The notes under the pieces were generated by a model. That model was not told where the DNA came from. It saw nothing but the letters and a program-made list of their open reading frames with translations, and did no database searches. A stretch of DNA of 48,143 nucleotides from Synergistaceae bacterium (GTDB taxonomy: Bacteria; Synergistota; Synergistia; Synergistales; Aminobacteriaceae): assembly GCA_031277095.1 (NCBI GenBank), contig JAISLU010000043.1:1-48143 (forward strand), written 5' to 3'. Positions 33,511-42,270 of this stretch are shown here, one piece after another; position 1 is the stretch's first letter; every line of letters begins with the position of its first letter. Position numbers and translations under genes: made by a program.

Positions 33511-35397
33511 TTGGAATCCATGAATTTTTTGAAGGACGGTTTCGGGTACGAGGACCTGAGGGCGCTGCCTCCCGAGAGCCTGAAAAGTTTGGCCGCCGAG
33601 GTGCGCAGGCTGATCGTGGACGTGGTGAGGGAAAACGGCGGGCACTTGGGGTCGTCCCTGGGCTCCGTGGAGCTTTGCATCGCTCTTTTGCGAAAATTCG
33701 ACCCTCTCGAAGACCGAATCGTGTTCGACGTGGGCCACCAGGTTTACCCCTACAAAATTTTGAGCGATCGGGCGGACCGTTTTCGCACCCTCCGCGCTTT
33801 GGACGGGGTCAGCGGATTTCCCAGGCGCGCGGAAAGCCCCTGCGACCATTTCGACACGGGCCACAGCAGCACCTCCATCTCCGCGGGGCTGGGCTACGCG
33901 AAGGCCCGGGATCTTTTGGAGCAGAGCCACCACGTGGTAGTGGTCATCGGAGACGCCGCCCTGATCAACGGGCTGGCGTTCGAGGCGCTGAACCACATCA
34001 AAGAGACGAAAACCCGCCTGATCATCGTCCTGAACGACAACAAACACTCCATCAGCCCGCGGGTGGGGGGCTTCGCCACCATGCTGGCCCGGCTTTCCGC
34101 CAGTACCTCCTACAACAAGATCAAATCGGCCATAAAAGAGTGCTGCCGCGTTCTCCCCAAGGGCGAAGCCCTGGAAAAAAGCCTGGAGAACATTTACGAT
34201 CAAATCAAAGCCCTGGTGAAACCTCAAAATATCTTCGACGAGCTGGACATAAACTACTGGGGTCCTTTCGACGGCCACAACATCGAAGAAACCGAAATGA
34301 TTTTCCAGCTGGCCAAGGGCTACGACCGCCCGGTACTCCTGCACTTCAGCACCGTCAAGGGCAAGGGCCTGCCGGAGGCGGAGGCGGACCCGACCAAATA
34401 TCACCAGATGGCGCCCCGGGCGGAGCGGGAGGCCGCCCAACAGGCCCTGGCGAAAATTCGGACCTGGAGCGACGCCGCCTCCGGGGTGACCGAAGAGCTG
34501 GCCCAGGCCGACAACCGTATCGTCTGCCTGACCGCCGCCATGGCGACGGGGGTGAAGCTGGAAAATTTCCGAAACCTTTTTCCCCATCGTTTTTTCGACG
34601 TGGGTATCGCGGAAAGCCACATGCTGACCCTGGCGGGGGGGATGGCGGCGGGGGGATTGCGCCCCTGGGTGTTTATTTATTCGACGTTTTTACAGCGCGC
34701 GATGGATCAACTGACCCACGACGTGGCTCTCCAGAACCTGCCGGTGGTGCTGATGGTGGACCGCGCCGGGCTCGTGGGTTCCGACGGGGAGACCCACCAG
34801 GGGCTTTTGGACGTTTCCTGGACCCGGGCCATCCCCAACCTGGAGGTCTACGCGCCCGCCGACGAGAATTCCCTGCGTCAGATGATGACCTACGCCTCCC
34901 AGCGCAGAGGCCCCACCGTCATCCGATATCCCCGCGGGTCGCTGCCCATCCGCAACAACCTCTCCAACGGCAGGGACTCTCTGGGCTCCGTAACGATCCG
35001 GGAGGGAGAGGAGTGGGCCCTCATCGGACATGGGGTGACCGTCCATATTCTGCTGGAAGCCCACGAACGGGCCAACGCCGCGGGCCTGCCCGCACCGGCC
35101 GTAATCGACTTGCGCCGTCTCAAGCCCCTGGACACGGACTTCCTCGACGAGATCTTGAAGCGTTATCCCACGGTGGTCACCGCGGAGGAGAACTACCTGA
35201 ACGGCGGCATAGGAGAGGCGCTGGCGTCCCGTATCCTGGAGCTGGGGACCTCCACCTGCCTCAGGCGTTTGGGCGTGCCCGACCGCTTCATCCATCACGC
35301 CACCATAGCGCAGCAAAGAGAGTTCTGCGACTTGACCGTGGAGGGCGTCTTGAAATGCGGCCTGGGGCGTCTGGGTCTGAAAGCTCACACGGCGTGA
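33511..35397 (+). CDS. dxs: 1-deoxy-D-xylulose-5-phosphate synthase
   Basis: Condenses pyruvate and glyceraldehyde 3-phosphate, with thiamine diphosphate, in the first step of the MEP isoprenoid pathway. ENGGHLGSSLG near residue 50, VVVIGDAALINGLAFEALN (ThDP/metal motif) and DGHNIEE precede the transketolase-like second half (AESHMLTLAGGMAAGG, DRAGLVGSDGETHQG). It ends with the family's DRFIHHATIAQQRE. The start is TTG 33511 with GAGG ten bases before; ATG 33520 is possible. It has 628 residues. Its stop overlaps the tlyA start. Its isoprenoid product feeds the carrier that UppP recycles. Confidence 0.95.
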   Translation: MESMNFLKDGFGYEDLRALPPESLKSLAAEVRRLIVDVVRENGGHLGSSLGSVELCIALLRKFDPLEDRIVFDVGHQVYPYKILSDRADRFRTLRALDGVSGFPRRAESPCDHFDTGHSSTSISAGLGYAKARDLLEQSHHVVVVIGDAALINGLAFEALNHIKETKTRLIIVLNDNKHSISPRVGGFATMLARLSASTSYNKIKSAIKECCRVLPKGEALEKSLENIYDQIKALVKPQNIFDELDINYWGPFDGHNIEETEMIFQLAKGYDRPVLLHFSTVKGKGLPEAEADPTKYHQMAPRAEREAAQQALAKIRTWSDAASGVTEELAQADNRIVCLTAAMATGVKLENFRNLFPHRFFDVGIAESHMLTLAGGMAAGGLRPWVFIYSTFLQRAMDQLTHDVALQNLPVVLMVDRAGLVGSDGETHQGLLDVSWTRAIPNLEVYAPADENSLRQMMTYASQRRGPTVIRYPRGSLPIRNNLSNGRDSLGSVTIREGEEWALIGHGVTVHILLEAHERANAAGLPAPAVIDLRRLKPLDTDFLDEILKRYPTVVTAEENYLNGGIGEALASRILELGTSTCLRRLGVPDRFIHHATIAQQREFCDLTVEGVLKCGLGRLGLKAHTA

Positions 35398-36215
35398 CCG
35401 CACCGAAAAAAAACAAAGTGGCTAAGGAGCGTCTCGACAAACTGCTGGCGGATCGCGGTTTGGTCGAGAGCCGGACGAGGGCCCAGGCCCTGGTCATGGC
35501 GGGCAAGGTCAAGGTGAACGGGGAGCGGGTGGACAAAGCGGGCGCGTCCGTGGCCGAGGATTGCGTCTTGGAGATCGACCAGGGGCGAAGGTGGGCCAGC
35601 CGCGGGGCCTTCAAGCTGCTGAAAGCCTTGGAGGTTTTCCGTCTGGAAGTTGCGAGCCGCGTCTGCGTCGATATCGGCGCCTCCACGGGTGGTTTTACGG
35701 ACGTCTTGCTCGATGCCGGGGCAGAAAAAGTTTACGCCGTGGACGTGGGTTACGGCCAGCTTCTCTCCCGCCTGGCCCGCGACCCGCGGGTGGTGGTCAT
35801 GGACCGGACGAACGCCCGCACCCTGACTCTCGCCGAGAAGGTGGGGCTGGTGGTCTGCGACGCTTCTTTCATCTCCTTACGGCTGCTGCTTCCGGCCGTG
35901 GACTCAATCTTACATTCTGAAGGGGAGGGAGTGGTTCTCGTAAAACCTCAGTTCGAGGCGGGGCGCGAGCGTTTGGGACGAGGCGGGGTCGTGCGCGATC
36001 CTCTCGTGCATAGGGCCGTGCTGCGAGAAATCCTGGCGTTCATTACAGGGGAAACCGGCCTTCGCCCCGTGGGGCTTTCCTGGTCCCCTATCCTGGGTCC
36101 GGAGGGCAATAGAGAGTTTCTGTGCCACCTCACCCGAGACACCGCGCAACTCCCTCTCGTCGGCGACGCGGCGGTGGAGGCCGTGGTGGAAGCCTCCCAC
36201 AGAGAACTGCGCTGA
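35394..36215 (+). CDS. tlyA: TlyA-family rRNA 2'-O-methyltransferase
   Basis: An S4 RNA-binding domain (ERLDKLLADRGLVESRTRAQALVMAGKVKVNG) joined to an FtsJ-like methyltransferase with DIGASTGGFTDVLLDAGA and VDVGYGQL, and VKPQFEAGRE. TlyA proteins methylate ribose in 16S and 23S rRNA; the name hemolysin is historical. GTG 35394 overlaps the dxs stop as GTGA, and a GTG at 35418 is an alternative. Length 273 residues. A dxs-tlyA pair is common in bacteria, so coupling fits. A long frame running through dxs in the same phase is only a shadow. Confidence 0.9.
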   Translation: MTAPKKNKVAKERLDKLLADRGLVESRTRAQALVMAGKVKVNGERVDKAGASVAEDCVLEIDQGRRWASRGAFKLLKALEVFRLEVASRVCVDIGASTGGFTDVLLDAGAEKVYAVDVGYGQLLSRLARDPRVVVMDRTNARTLTLAEKVGLVVCDASFISLRLLLPAVDSILHSEGEGVVLVKPQFEAGRERLGRGGVVRDPLVHRAVLREILAFITGETGLRPVGLSWSPILGPEGNREFLCHLTRDTAQLPLVGDAAVEAVVEASHRELR

Positions 36216-36275
36216 TTCTCAAATTTTAAATTTTAAAATTTTTAAATTATAAATTTTCACTTTTCACTTTCTTTT
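36216..36275 (+). promoter_or_regulatory. AT-rich repeat before the btpA operon, possible promoter
   Basis: TTTTAAA and AAATTTT motifs repeat and form palindromes through 36220-36260, with a TATAAA inside, then CACTTTTCACTTT. Such a tract could be a promoter with an upstream AT element for the five-gene operon. No clear -35 is visible. Confidence 0.35.
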
Positions 36276-36291
36276 CAGGAGGACTGAGGGC

Positions 36292-37143
36292 ATGGATAAG
36301 GGAATAGATAAGGGAATGGGGAATGACACGAGTTTGCTGAAGCGGATGTTTGGAGTGGAAAAACCGATTCTGGGGATGGTGCATTTTCCGCCGCTGCCGG
36401 GCTCTCCGCTTTACGACGAGTCCGGGGGAATCCAGAAAATAAGGGATACGGCCATGCGCGATGCCGAAGCCCTGACGAAGGCCGGCTTCGACGGAATTTC
36501 CTTCAGCAACGAAGGAGACCGGCCCTATCTGCCCCACGTGGATAAAACCACCGTTGCCGTCATGTCCTCCGTCATTTCGGAGGTCGCGTCGCATTTCAAG
36601 GTTCCTTTCGGGCTGTCCGTCTTGGCCGACCCGGAGGCCGCCATCGCCATAGGCACGGCCACGGGAGCCCATTACGTCCGCATATTCCTTTCCTGGGTTT
36701 TCGTGGGGGACTGGGGGATCGTGGACCCGGGGGCCGGGGCCCTTCAGCGTTTCCGCCGCAATTCTTTCGGGATGAAGACCAAAGTCTTCGCCAACATTTC
36801 AGGGCACACGGAGCCCTTGGGCGGGCGGAGCCTCAAGGACATCGCGGCGGGCGCCGTCAAGTTCGGCCTGGCCGACGCTCTGTGCCTCGCCGGAACCACG
36901 GCCGGCAGTCCCGTATCGGAGGAAGACCTGACTCAGGCCCGGGCGGGCTCCTTCGGTGTTCCCGTCATTGCGGGAACCGGGGTGAACATCGACAACCTGG
37001 AGCGGATGCTGCGCCTGTGCGATGGCGCCATCATGGGGACGAGCGTCAAAATCGACGGAGACACCTTCAAGCCCGTGGACCCCATGAAGGCGTCGGCCTT
37101 CATGCAAAAGGCGAAAAGCGTCCGGGAAACCATGATTCGATAA
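36292..37143 (+). CDS. BtpA/SgcQ-family protein
   Basis: A 283-residue (beta/alpha)8-type protein. GMVHFPPLPGSPLY, MRDAEALTKAGFDGISFSNEGDRPY and the closing VPVIAGTGVNIDNLERML and AIMGTSVKIDG are family signatures. BtpA was linked to photosystem I in cyanobacteria, while SgcQ lies in an E. coli sugar operon. Position at the head of a sugar uptake operon suggests the latter type of role, perhaps an aldolase-like or nucleosidase-like step; this is inference. ATG 36292 follows AGGAGG; the first dozen codons repeat Asp-Lys-Gly. It ends five bases before the ABC ATPase. Confidence 0.82.
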   Translation: MDKGIDKGMGNDTSLLKRMFGVEKPILGMVHFPPLPGSPLYDESGGIQKIRDTAMRDAEALTKAGFDGISFSNEGDRPYLPHVDKTTVAVMSSVISEVASHFKVPFGLSVLADPEAAIAIGTATGAHYVRIFLSWVFVGDWGIVDPGAGALQRFRRNSFGMKTKVFANISGHTEPLGGRSLKDIAAGAVKFGLADALCLAGTTAGSPVSEEDLTQARAGSFGVPVIAGTGVNIDNLERMLRLCDGAIMGTSVKIDGDTFKPVDPMKASAFMQKAKSVRETMIR

Positions 37144-37148
37144 AAATC

Positions 37149-38645
37149 ATGGCCGTTTTAAAAACGTCGGGTCTCGTCAAGCGTTTTCCGGGGGTTCTCG
37201 CGCTGGACCGTTTCGATATCGAATTCGAAGCGGGTCAGGTTCACGCCTTGGTGGGCGAAAACGGCGCCGGAAAATCGACGCTGGTCAAGATACTCTCCGG
37301 AGTTTACCCTCCAACCTCCGGGGAGATACTGTGGGAGGGCAGCCCCATTCGCTTCGGCTCGCCCCGGGACGCCGCCGGGTACGTGGGCGTGGTCCACCAG
37401 GAGCGAGAGCTGATTCCCCACTTCACGGGTTACGAAAACCTCTTTTTAGGGCTGGAACACTGCGCGTTCGGGTTTCTGAAAAAACGCCCCATGGAGGAAG
37501 CGGCCCGGGAATTTCTCGGGCGGTACCGAATGAACGTGGACCTCTCCCTCCCGGCCTACCGGTTGAGCAGCGGGCAGCAAGAGATGCTGGCCATTCTCAA
37601 GGTTCTTTTCCGCGACCCCCGGGTCGTCATCTTCGATGAACCCACGGCCCCTTTGAGCGTGGCCGAGTGCGAAATCCTTTTTTCCCTCATCCGGGACCTC
37701 AAAGAAAACGGCCGCGCCGTCTTGTACATCTCCCACCGCCTGTCCGAGGTCATCCGCATCGCCGACCGCATAACGGTCATGCGCAACGGCAGCAAGGTGG
37801 CCACGGTTTCCGGCTCGGAAGTGAGCGAAGAGGCCTCATTGATACGCCTGATGATCGCGAAAGACCTCGAAAATCAATACCCCAAGTTCCCCGCCCCGGT
37901 GGGCGAGAAAATTTTTGCCGCCGAGGACTATCGCTGCTCTGGGTCTGGATCTGGATCTGGATTTGGATCTGGAATAAGGGGCATGAGCTTCTTCATCCGC
38001 GGGGGGGAAATCGTGGGGTTTGCCGGATTGGTGGGCTCGGGGCGCACGGAGCTGGCCAAAAGCGTGTTCACGGGCTCCGGCGGCGAGGGAAAGCTCACTT
38101 TGGAGGGAGAAATTTTTCGCCCCAGGAGCCCCCGGGACTCCATCGAAAAAGGCGTGGTCATGATCCCGGAAAACCGCCGTGAAGAGGGGCTGGTGGCGGA
38201 AATGGACGTGGAGTCGAACCTCATATTTCCCAAGCTGGATTTGCACACGCGCCTGGGGTTCGTGAACAAGAGGAAAGCCCAGGCCGCGGCGGAGAACGTC
38301 ATGGAGAAATACGGCATCAAAGCCTTCGGACTCGCCCAGAAGGTGCGGACCCTCTCGGGGGGCAACCAGCAAAAGGTCTCCGTGGGGAAATGGGACCTGG
38401 CTCAGGCCAAGCTGTGGATCTTCGACGAGCCGACACAGGGCATCGACGTGGACGCCAAAACGGAAATTTATTCCATCATGGGGCGGGTGGCGGCCTCCGG
38501 TTCCGGGGTGTGGTTCATCAGTTCGGAACTGCGGGAATTGACCGCCATAGCGGATCGCATCTACGTCATGAAAGAGGGGCGCATCACGGCGGAATACTCC
38601 CGCCCCTACCACAGCGCGCAAATCCTCGACAGCATGATTTTGTGA
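37149..38645 (+). CDS. Sugar ABC transporter ATPase (RbsA/MglA type)
   Basis: Twin-domain ATPase of a carbohydrate importer, 498 residues. Domain 1 has GENGAGKST, LSSGQQEML and VIFDEPTAPL. Domain 2 has the usual degenerate Walker A (GLVGSGRTEL), then LSGGNQQKVSVGKWDL and WIFDEPTQGIDV. Between them lies a Gly-Ser tract encoded by perfect 6-bp repeats, replacing the normal short interdomain loop. The motif PENRREEG is typical of ribose/galactose/xylose-type transporters. Co-transcribed with btpA, permease, binding protein and kinase. Confidence 0.93.
   Translation: MAVLKTSGLVKRFPGVLALDRFDIEFEAGQVHALVGENGAGKSTLVKILSGVYPPTSGEILWEGSPIRFGSPRDAAGYVGVVHQERELIPHFTGYENLFLGLEHCAFGFLKKRPMEEAAREFLGRYRMNVDLSLPAYRLSSGQQEMLAILKVLFRDPRVVIFDEPTAPLSVAECEILFSLIRDLKENGRAVLYISHRLSEVIRIADRITVMRNGSKVATVSGSEVSEEASLIRLMIAKDLENQYPKFPAPVGEKIFAAEDYRCSGSGSGSGFGSGIRGMSFFIRGGEIVGFAGLVGSGRTELAKSVFTGSGGEGKLTLEGEIFRPRSPRDSIEKGVVMIPENRREEGLVAEMDVESNLIFPKLDLHTRLGFVNKRKAQAAAENVMEKYGIKAFGLAQKVRTLSGGNQQKVSVGKWDLAQAKLWIFDEPTQGIDVDAKTEIYSIMGRVAASGSGVWFISSELRELTAIADRIYVMKEGRITAEYSRPYHSAQILDSMIL
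37938..37973 (+). repeat. 6-bp in-frame repeat between the two ATPase domains
   Basis: Six consecutive TCTGGA-type units encode Ser-Gly six times (one unit reads Phe-Gly). A flexible linker has been made by repeat expansion. Confidence 0.95.
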
Positions 38646-38668
38646 CTTCATCTCGGGAGGAATGGGGC

Positions 38669-39727
38669 ATGGACTCGGGAAAATTTCAGAGTGAAAAAAT
38701 TCAAAATGAAGTTTTTCAGGATAAAAATTTTCAAAATAAAAATTTTCAAGATAAAAATTTTCAAAATAAAAAATTTCGGAATGAAAAAATTCGGGGGGTT
38801 CTTTCCCGCTTCGGGACCATTTTGGCCCTCATGGTTCTATCGGCCGTCTTTCTTCTGTTTATTCCCGGTTTTGCCAAGATGCAGAACTTGCTCAACATCT
38901 TCTATCAGATTTCGCTCCTTGCCGTGATCAGCGAGGGCTTCACCCTGTGTTTGATCGTGGGAGAGCTGGACCTCTCTTTTCCCAACGTCGCCAGCCTGTC
39001 GGGGGCTCTGGTGGCGGGGCTCATTTTCGGCGGGATGCACCCCGTCCCGGCGGTGTTCATATGCCTGGGGGTCGGCATAGCCTTCGGGGCCGCCGCTGGA
39101 GTTCTCGTCACGAAAGTTGGGATTCCCTCGCTGATTACGACCCTCGCCTCGGGCATCATCGCGGGGGGCATGGTGTATATGTACACCAAGGGCGTCTCTT
39201 TTTACGGTAAAATGCCGGAGGGCTTTCTTCTCCTGGGCCGGGGTTACCTGGGCCCCATCCCCTCGCTGATCGCCATCATGCTGACGGTGGTGGCCGTGGC
39301 CCAGATTTTCGTTTCACGGACGCGGGCGGGGAAATACATGCAGGCCACGGGAGCCAACCCCACAGCCTCCCGTCTCGCCGGGGTGGACACGGACTTCTAC
39401 AAAATCTTGTCTCTCTCCCTGTCGGGCCTGGCCGCGGCGTTCACGGGCATTTTGCTCACGGCCAAGTTGGGCTCCGCCAACCCCGAGGGAGCCGCGGGAT
39501 TCATGATGGACGCCTTCGCCTCCGCCCTGCTGGGCATGACGGTACTCAGCATGGGACGCGCCAACCCCTTCGGCACCTTTATCGGCGCGCTGATGATCGG
39601 CATCATCAACAACGGCATGACCCTTGCGGGGGCCCCTTACTACCAGCAGGACATCACGAAAGGGATCATCATCATTTTCTCCGTGGCCCTGACCTCCCTC
39701 CAGAGTAAACGGCTTGCCGGCGGCTAA
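38669..39727 (+). CDS. Sugar ABC transporter permease (RbsC type) with repeat N-terminus
   Basis: 352 residues with about nine membrane helices. LCLIVGELDLSFPNVASLSGA matches the conserved EAA-like helix region of ribose-type permeases, and ANPTASRLAGVD lies in the loop that docks on the ATPase. ATG 38669 follows GGGAGG. Before the first helix the protein carries seven pentapeptide repeats (Phe/Ile-Gln/Arg-x-x-x), encoded by 15-bp units and very AT-rich. Family members do not normally have such a leader. The gene lies 23 bases after the ATPase. Confidence 0.88.
   Translation: MDSGKFQSEKIQNEVFQDKNFQNKNFQDKNFQNKKFRNEKIRGVLSRFGTILALMVLSAVFLLFIPGFAKMQNLLNIFYQISLLAVISEGFTLCLIVGELDLSFPNVASLSGALVAGLIFGGMHPVPAVFICLGVGIAFGAAAGVLVTKVGIPSLITTLASGIIAGGMVYMYTKGVSFYGKMPEGFLLLGRGYLGPIPSLIAIMLTVVAVAQIFVSRTRAGKYMQATGANPTASRLAGVDTDFYKILSLSLSGLAAAFTGILLTAKLGSANPEGAAGFMMDAFASALLGMTVLSMGRANPFGTFIGALMIGIINNGMTLAGAPYYQQDITKGIIIIFSVALTSLQSKRLAGG
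38684..38788 (+). repeat. Seven 15-bp tandem repeats at the permease N-terminus
   Basis: Seven consecutive units of the form TTTCARRATRAAAAW, without gaps, encode the cytoplasmic N-terminal extension. Units 3 to 6 differ by one or two bases. Confidence 0.95.
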
Positions 39728-39774
39728 AAACGCAATTTTAAAAAAACAAATCATAAAAGAAGGAGTGTTTCAAG

Positions 39775-40734
39775 GTGAAGACGAGAAAAGCGTTGTTGTT
39801 GGTGTTGAAATCGATGGTGCTGTGTGTGTTCTGTTTCGCGGCGGGAACGGCGGCGGGGGCCCCGGTGAAGGAACTCAAAGTGGGGTTCGTCGCGACCAAT
39901 TTTTCAGCGGAAGCTCAGGCGAGGGTCGCCAACGAGTTCGAAAGGATCGCCAAAGAGAAAGGCTGGACCGCTCAGATGCTCAACTCCGCGGGATCCATCG
40001 ACACTCAGTCGGGACAATTGGAGAACTTGCTGCAAATGAAAGTCGACGCCGTGGTGTTGGCTATGGCGCACCCCCTGGAAGTGCGGCCCGCCCTGGAGAA
40101 ACTATTCGAGGCGAAAATACCGGTGATCACCATCGACTCCGGATACGTGGACGGGGTCGTGGCGGACATCACGTCGGACAACTTCGGCGTGGGCGCAAAA
40201 ATGTCCACGTACCTGGTGGACGCCTTGGGAGGCAACGGAAAAATTATCGTCATCAAATTTGAGAAACATCAGGGCAGCCGCCGGAGGGGCAAAGTCCTGG
40301 ACGCGGTGCTGAGCGAGTATCCGGGAATCCAGGTCCTGGCGGAGTACAGCGTGGTGGCCACGGGCCGCTTCATGGACGACACCCGCTCCGCCGTCGAGAC
40401 CTACGCCACGCGCTTCGGAGATCAGATCGACGGGGTATGGTGCGCTTTCGACCAGTTGGCCTACGTCGCCGGGGACGTTTTGTCCGAGCGGGTCAAGGAT
40501 AAAAAACCCGTCATCGTCGCAGCCGACGGAAACAAAGAGACCTTCCGGCGCATTGGCGAGGGAATGATGACCGCCACGGTGGCTCAGCCTTTCGAGAAAA
40601 TGGCGGCGGCGGCCATATCCCTTGTGGAAAAAATCGCGGTGGAGGGCAAGACGGCGGAAGAGGCCACCCAGGGCAAGAAGATCTTCTACGTGGAAACGCC
40701 CCTCTGCGACGCCTCCAATCTCCCCAAGCCGTAA
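39775..40734 (+). CDS. Periplasmic sugar-binding protein
   Basis: A substrate-binding protein of the ribose/galactose family (Peripla_BP_4), 319 residues. GTG 39775 follows AAGGAG. A signal peptide (cleavage likely after TAAGA) is followed by KVGFVATNFSAEAQARVANEFERIAKEKGW. The MKVDAVVLAMAHPLEVRPALEKL and ITIDSGY stretches and DGVWCAFDQLAYVAGDVL are usual fold elements. The mature protein would hand the sugar to the permease. Ligand identity is unknown. The 47-base gap to the permease has no terminator. Confidence 0.9.
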   Translation: MKTRKALLLVLKSMVLCVFCFAAGTAAGAPVKELKVGFVATNFSAEAQARVANEFERIAKEKGWTAQMLNSAGSIDTQSGQLENLLQMKVDAVVLAMAHPLEVRPALEKLFEAKIPVITIDSGYVDGVVADITSDNFGVGAKMSTYLVDALGGNGKIIVIKFEKHQGSRRRGKVLDAVLSEYPGIQVLAEYSVVATGRFMDDTRSAVETYATRFGDQIDGVWCAFDQLAYVAGDVLSERVKDKKPVIVAADGNKETFRRIGEGMMTATVAQPFEKMAAAAISLVEKIAVEGKTAEEATQGKKIFYVETPLCDASNLPKP

Positions 40735-40753
40735 GATAGATATACTTAGATAA

Positions 40754-42241
40754 ATGTACTACTTGGGCGTGGACATGGGGACCTCGTTCACCAAGGGGAC
40801 TCTGGTGGACGAGGAGGGCCGGGTCGCGCTCCGGGTCCGGCGGGAGTCCTCCGTTTCCAATCCTCAGGAGGGCTTTTTCGAGGTGGACGCCGAAAAAGTT
40901 TGGTGGAAGAATTTTCTCTGGGTCTGCGAAAGGGTCCTCTCGGAGTTTCCCGCCTCCTCCATTCGCGCCCTGTGCGTCAGCTCGGTGTGCGGCTCTTTCG
41001 TTCCGGTGGACGAAGGGTTCCGCCCCGTTCATAACGCCGTTCTCTACGGCATCGACCGGCGGAGCGAATCTCTGGTGGGCGTCTTGAACGCCCGGTACGG
41101 GGAAGAATTTCTTCAAAAACGCCTGGGAAACGCTTTTTCGACCCACTCCGTTCTGCCGAAAATTCTCTGGCTGAAAATGAACCGCCCTGAAGTCTACTCC
41201 CGGGCGGTTCATTTCCTTTCGAGCTTCAACTTCATCTCCGCCCGCCTCACGGGCGTCCCCGCCTGGGATATCCCCACCGCCTACGGGGCGCTGATGCTGG
41301 ACGGAGAGACGGAAGCCGTTCCCCAATGGTTCCTGGAGGACCAGGGGCTCGACGCAAAAAAAATCCCCCCCGTGATTTCCCCCCTGCAGACCCTCGGGCC
41401 CGTCACCCGCAAGGCGGCGGAAGAAACGGGCCTTTCTCCCGGGACGGAGGTCGTGCTGGGCGCTTGCGACATCAACGCGGAGGCTATGGCCGTCGGCGCA
41501 ATTCGGCCGGGCTCCGCCGTCTCCGTTTTCGGCTCCACGGTCTCCCTGCTTTTGAATACCTCGGAGCCCCACTCCCTCAAGGGATTTATGACGGGGCGTT
41601 CGCTGCTGCCGGGGGTGTGGCGCATCGGGGCCGCGACGGCATCCGGGGGCCGGACGATAAGCTGGGGGCTGTCCCTCCGCCAGGACGGGCAAGGCCGCCA
41701 AAACGGCAGCTCTCTTTTAGCTGCGGATAATGTGCCCACGGGCAGGGCGCCCACAGGTATTTTTTTCGTTCCCTACTTGGACGGGGCCAGGACCCCTTTC
41801 AACGAGCCCACCGCCCGCGGGGCCTTCTTCGGCCTGACCAGCGCCCACACCCCCGCCCACATGGCCGCCGCCGTGGAGGAATCTTTGGGCTACGAGCTGG
41901 CGCACATCATTTCTCTCATGGAAAAATCCCTTACGGAAGAATCTCGCGTGACAAAATCCGCCTTTCCCTCGCGGCTGGAGGTTTCGGGCGGGCTTTCCCG
42001 GGTGGGGAGCCTGATGCAGAGCGTGGCCGACATCACGGGAAGGTCCTTGCGCCTGCACCCGGAGGTGGACGCGTCCTTCGGGGACGCCCTCATCGCCATG
42101 ACGGCCCACGTCCCTTGGGAAGATCTGCCCTCGCCGGACCGGGCGCTTCCCGTCATCCAGCCCTCCGAGTTCGCGGCCTCCTACGGGGAGTTCTCCCGCC
42201 GTTTCGCGGCTCTTTGCGAAAACGTCGCCCGGCTCGGGTGA
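40754..42241 (+). CDS. FGGY-family carbohydrate kinase
   Basis: A 495-residue sugar kinase. The N-terminal phosphate loop is YLGVDMGTSFTKGTLVD. GACDINAEAMAVG and VFGSTVSLLLN correspond to the ATP-site region (the family's GxxDxxA). PYLDGARTPFNEPTARGAFFGL and the C-terminal LEVSGGLSRVGSLMQSVADITGRSL fit the FGGY signature. It phosphorylates the sugar brought in by the ABC transporter, perhaps a pentose, pentulose or polyol. Start ATG 40754, 19 bases after the binding-protein stop. It is the last gene of the operon. Confidence 0.92.
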   Translation: MYYLGVDMGTSFTKGTLVDEEGRVALRVRRESSVSNPQEGFFEVDAEKVWWKNFLWVCERVLSEFPASSIRALCVSSVCGSFVPVDEGFRPVHNAVLYGIDRRSESLVGVLNARYGEEFLQKRLGNAFSTHSVLPKILWLKMNRPEVYSRAVHFLSSFNFISARLTGVPAWDIPTAYGALMLDGETEAVPQWFLEDQGLDAKKIPPVISPLQTLGPVTRKAAEETGLSPGTEVVLGACDINAEAMAVGAIRPGSAVSVFGSTVSLLLNTSEPHSLKGFMTGRSLLPGVWRIGAATASGGRTISWGLSLRQDGQGRQNGSSLLAADNVPTGRAPTGIFFVPYLDGARTPFNEPTARGAFFGLTSAHTPAHMAAAVEESLGYELAHIISLMEKSLTEESRVTKSAFPSRLEVSGGLSRVGSLMQSVADITGRSLRLHPEVDASFGDALIAMTAHVPWEDLPSPDRALPVIQPSEFAASYGEFSRRFAALCENVARLG

Positions 42242-42249
42242 TCCGCACC

Positions 42250-42270
42250 CTCGGGTGAACTGCGCCCGAG
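42250..42270. terminator. Possible shared terminator between FGGY kinase and greA
   Basis: CTCGGG (42250-42255) pairs with CCCGAG (42265-42270) over a 9-base loop. It separates two convergent genes. The T tract is poor on both strands, so efficiency is doubtful. Confidence 0.35.

Noticed and set aside
33675-35393. Long frame through dxs in phase with tlyA
   Set aside because: The translation is Pro/Arg/Gly-rich shadow sequence of dxs. The true tlyA starts at the GTGA overlap.
36882-37148. Upstream extension of the ABC ATPase frame through btpA
   Set aside because: Shadow of btpA; the ATPase fold begins at ATG 37149, and the preceding residues are low-complexity.
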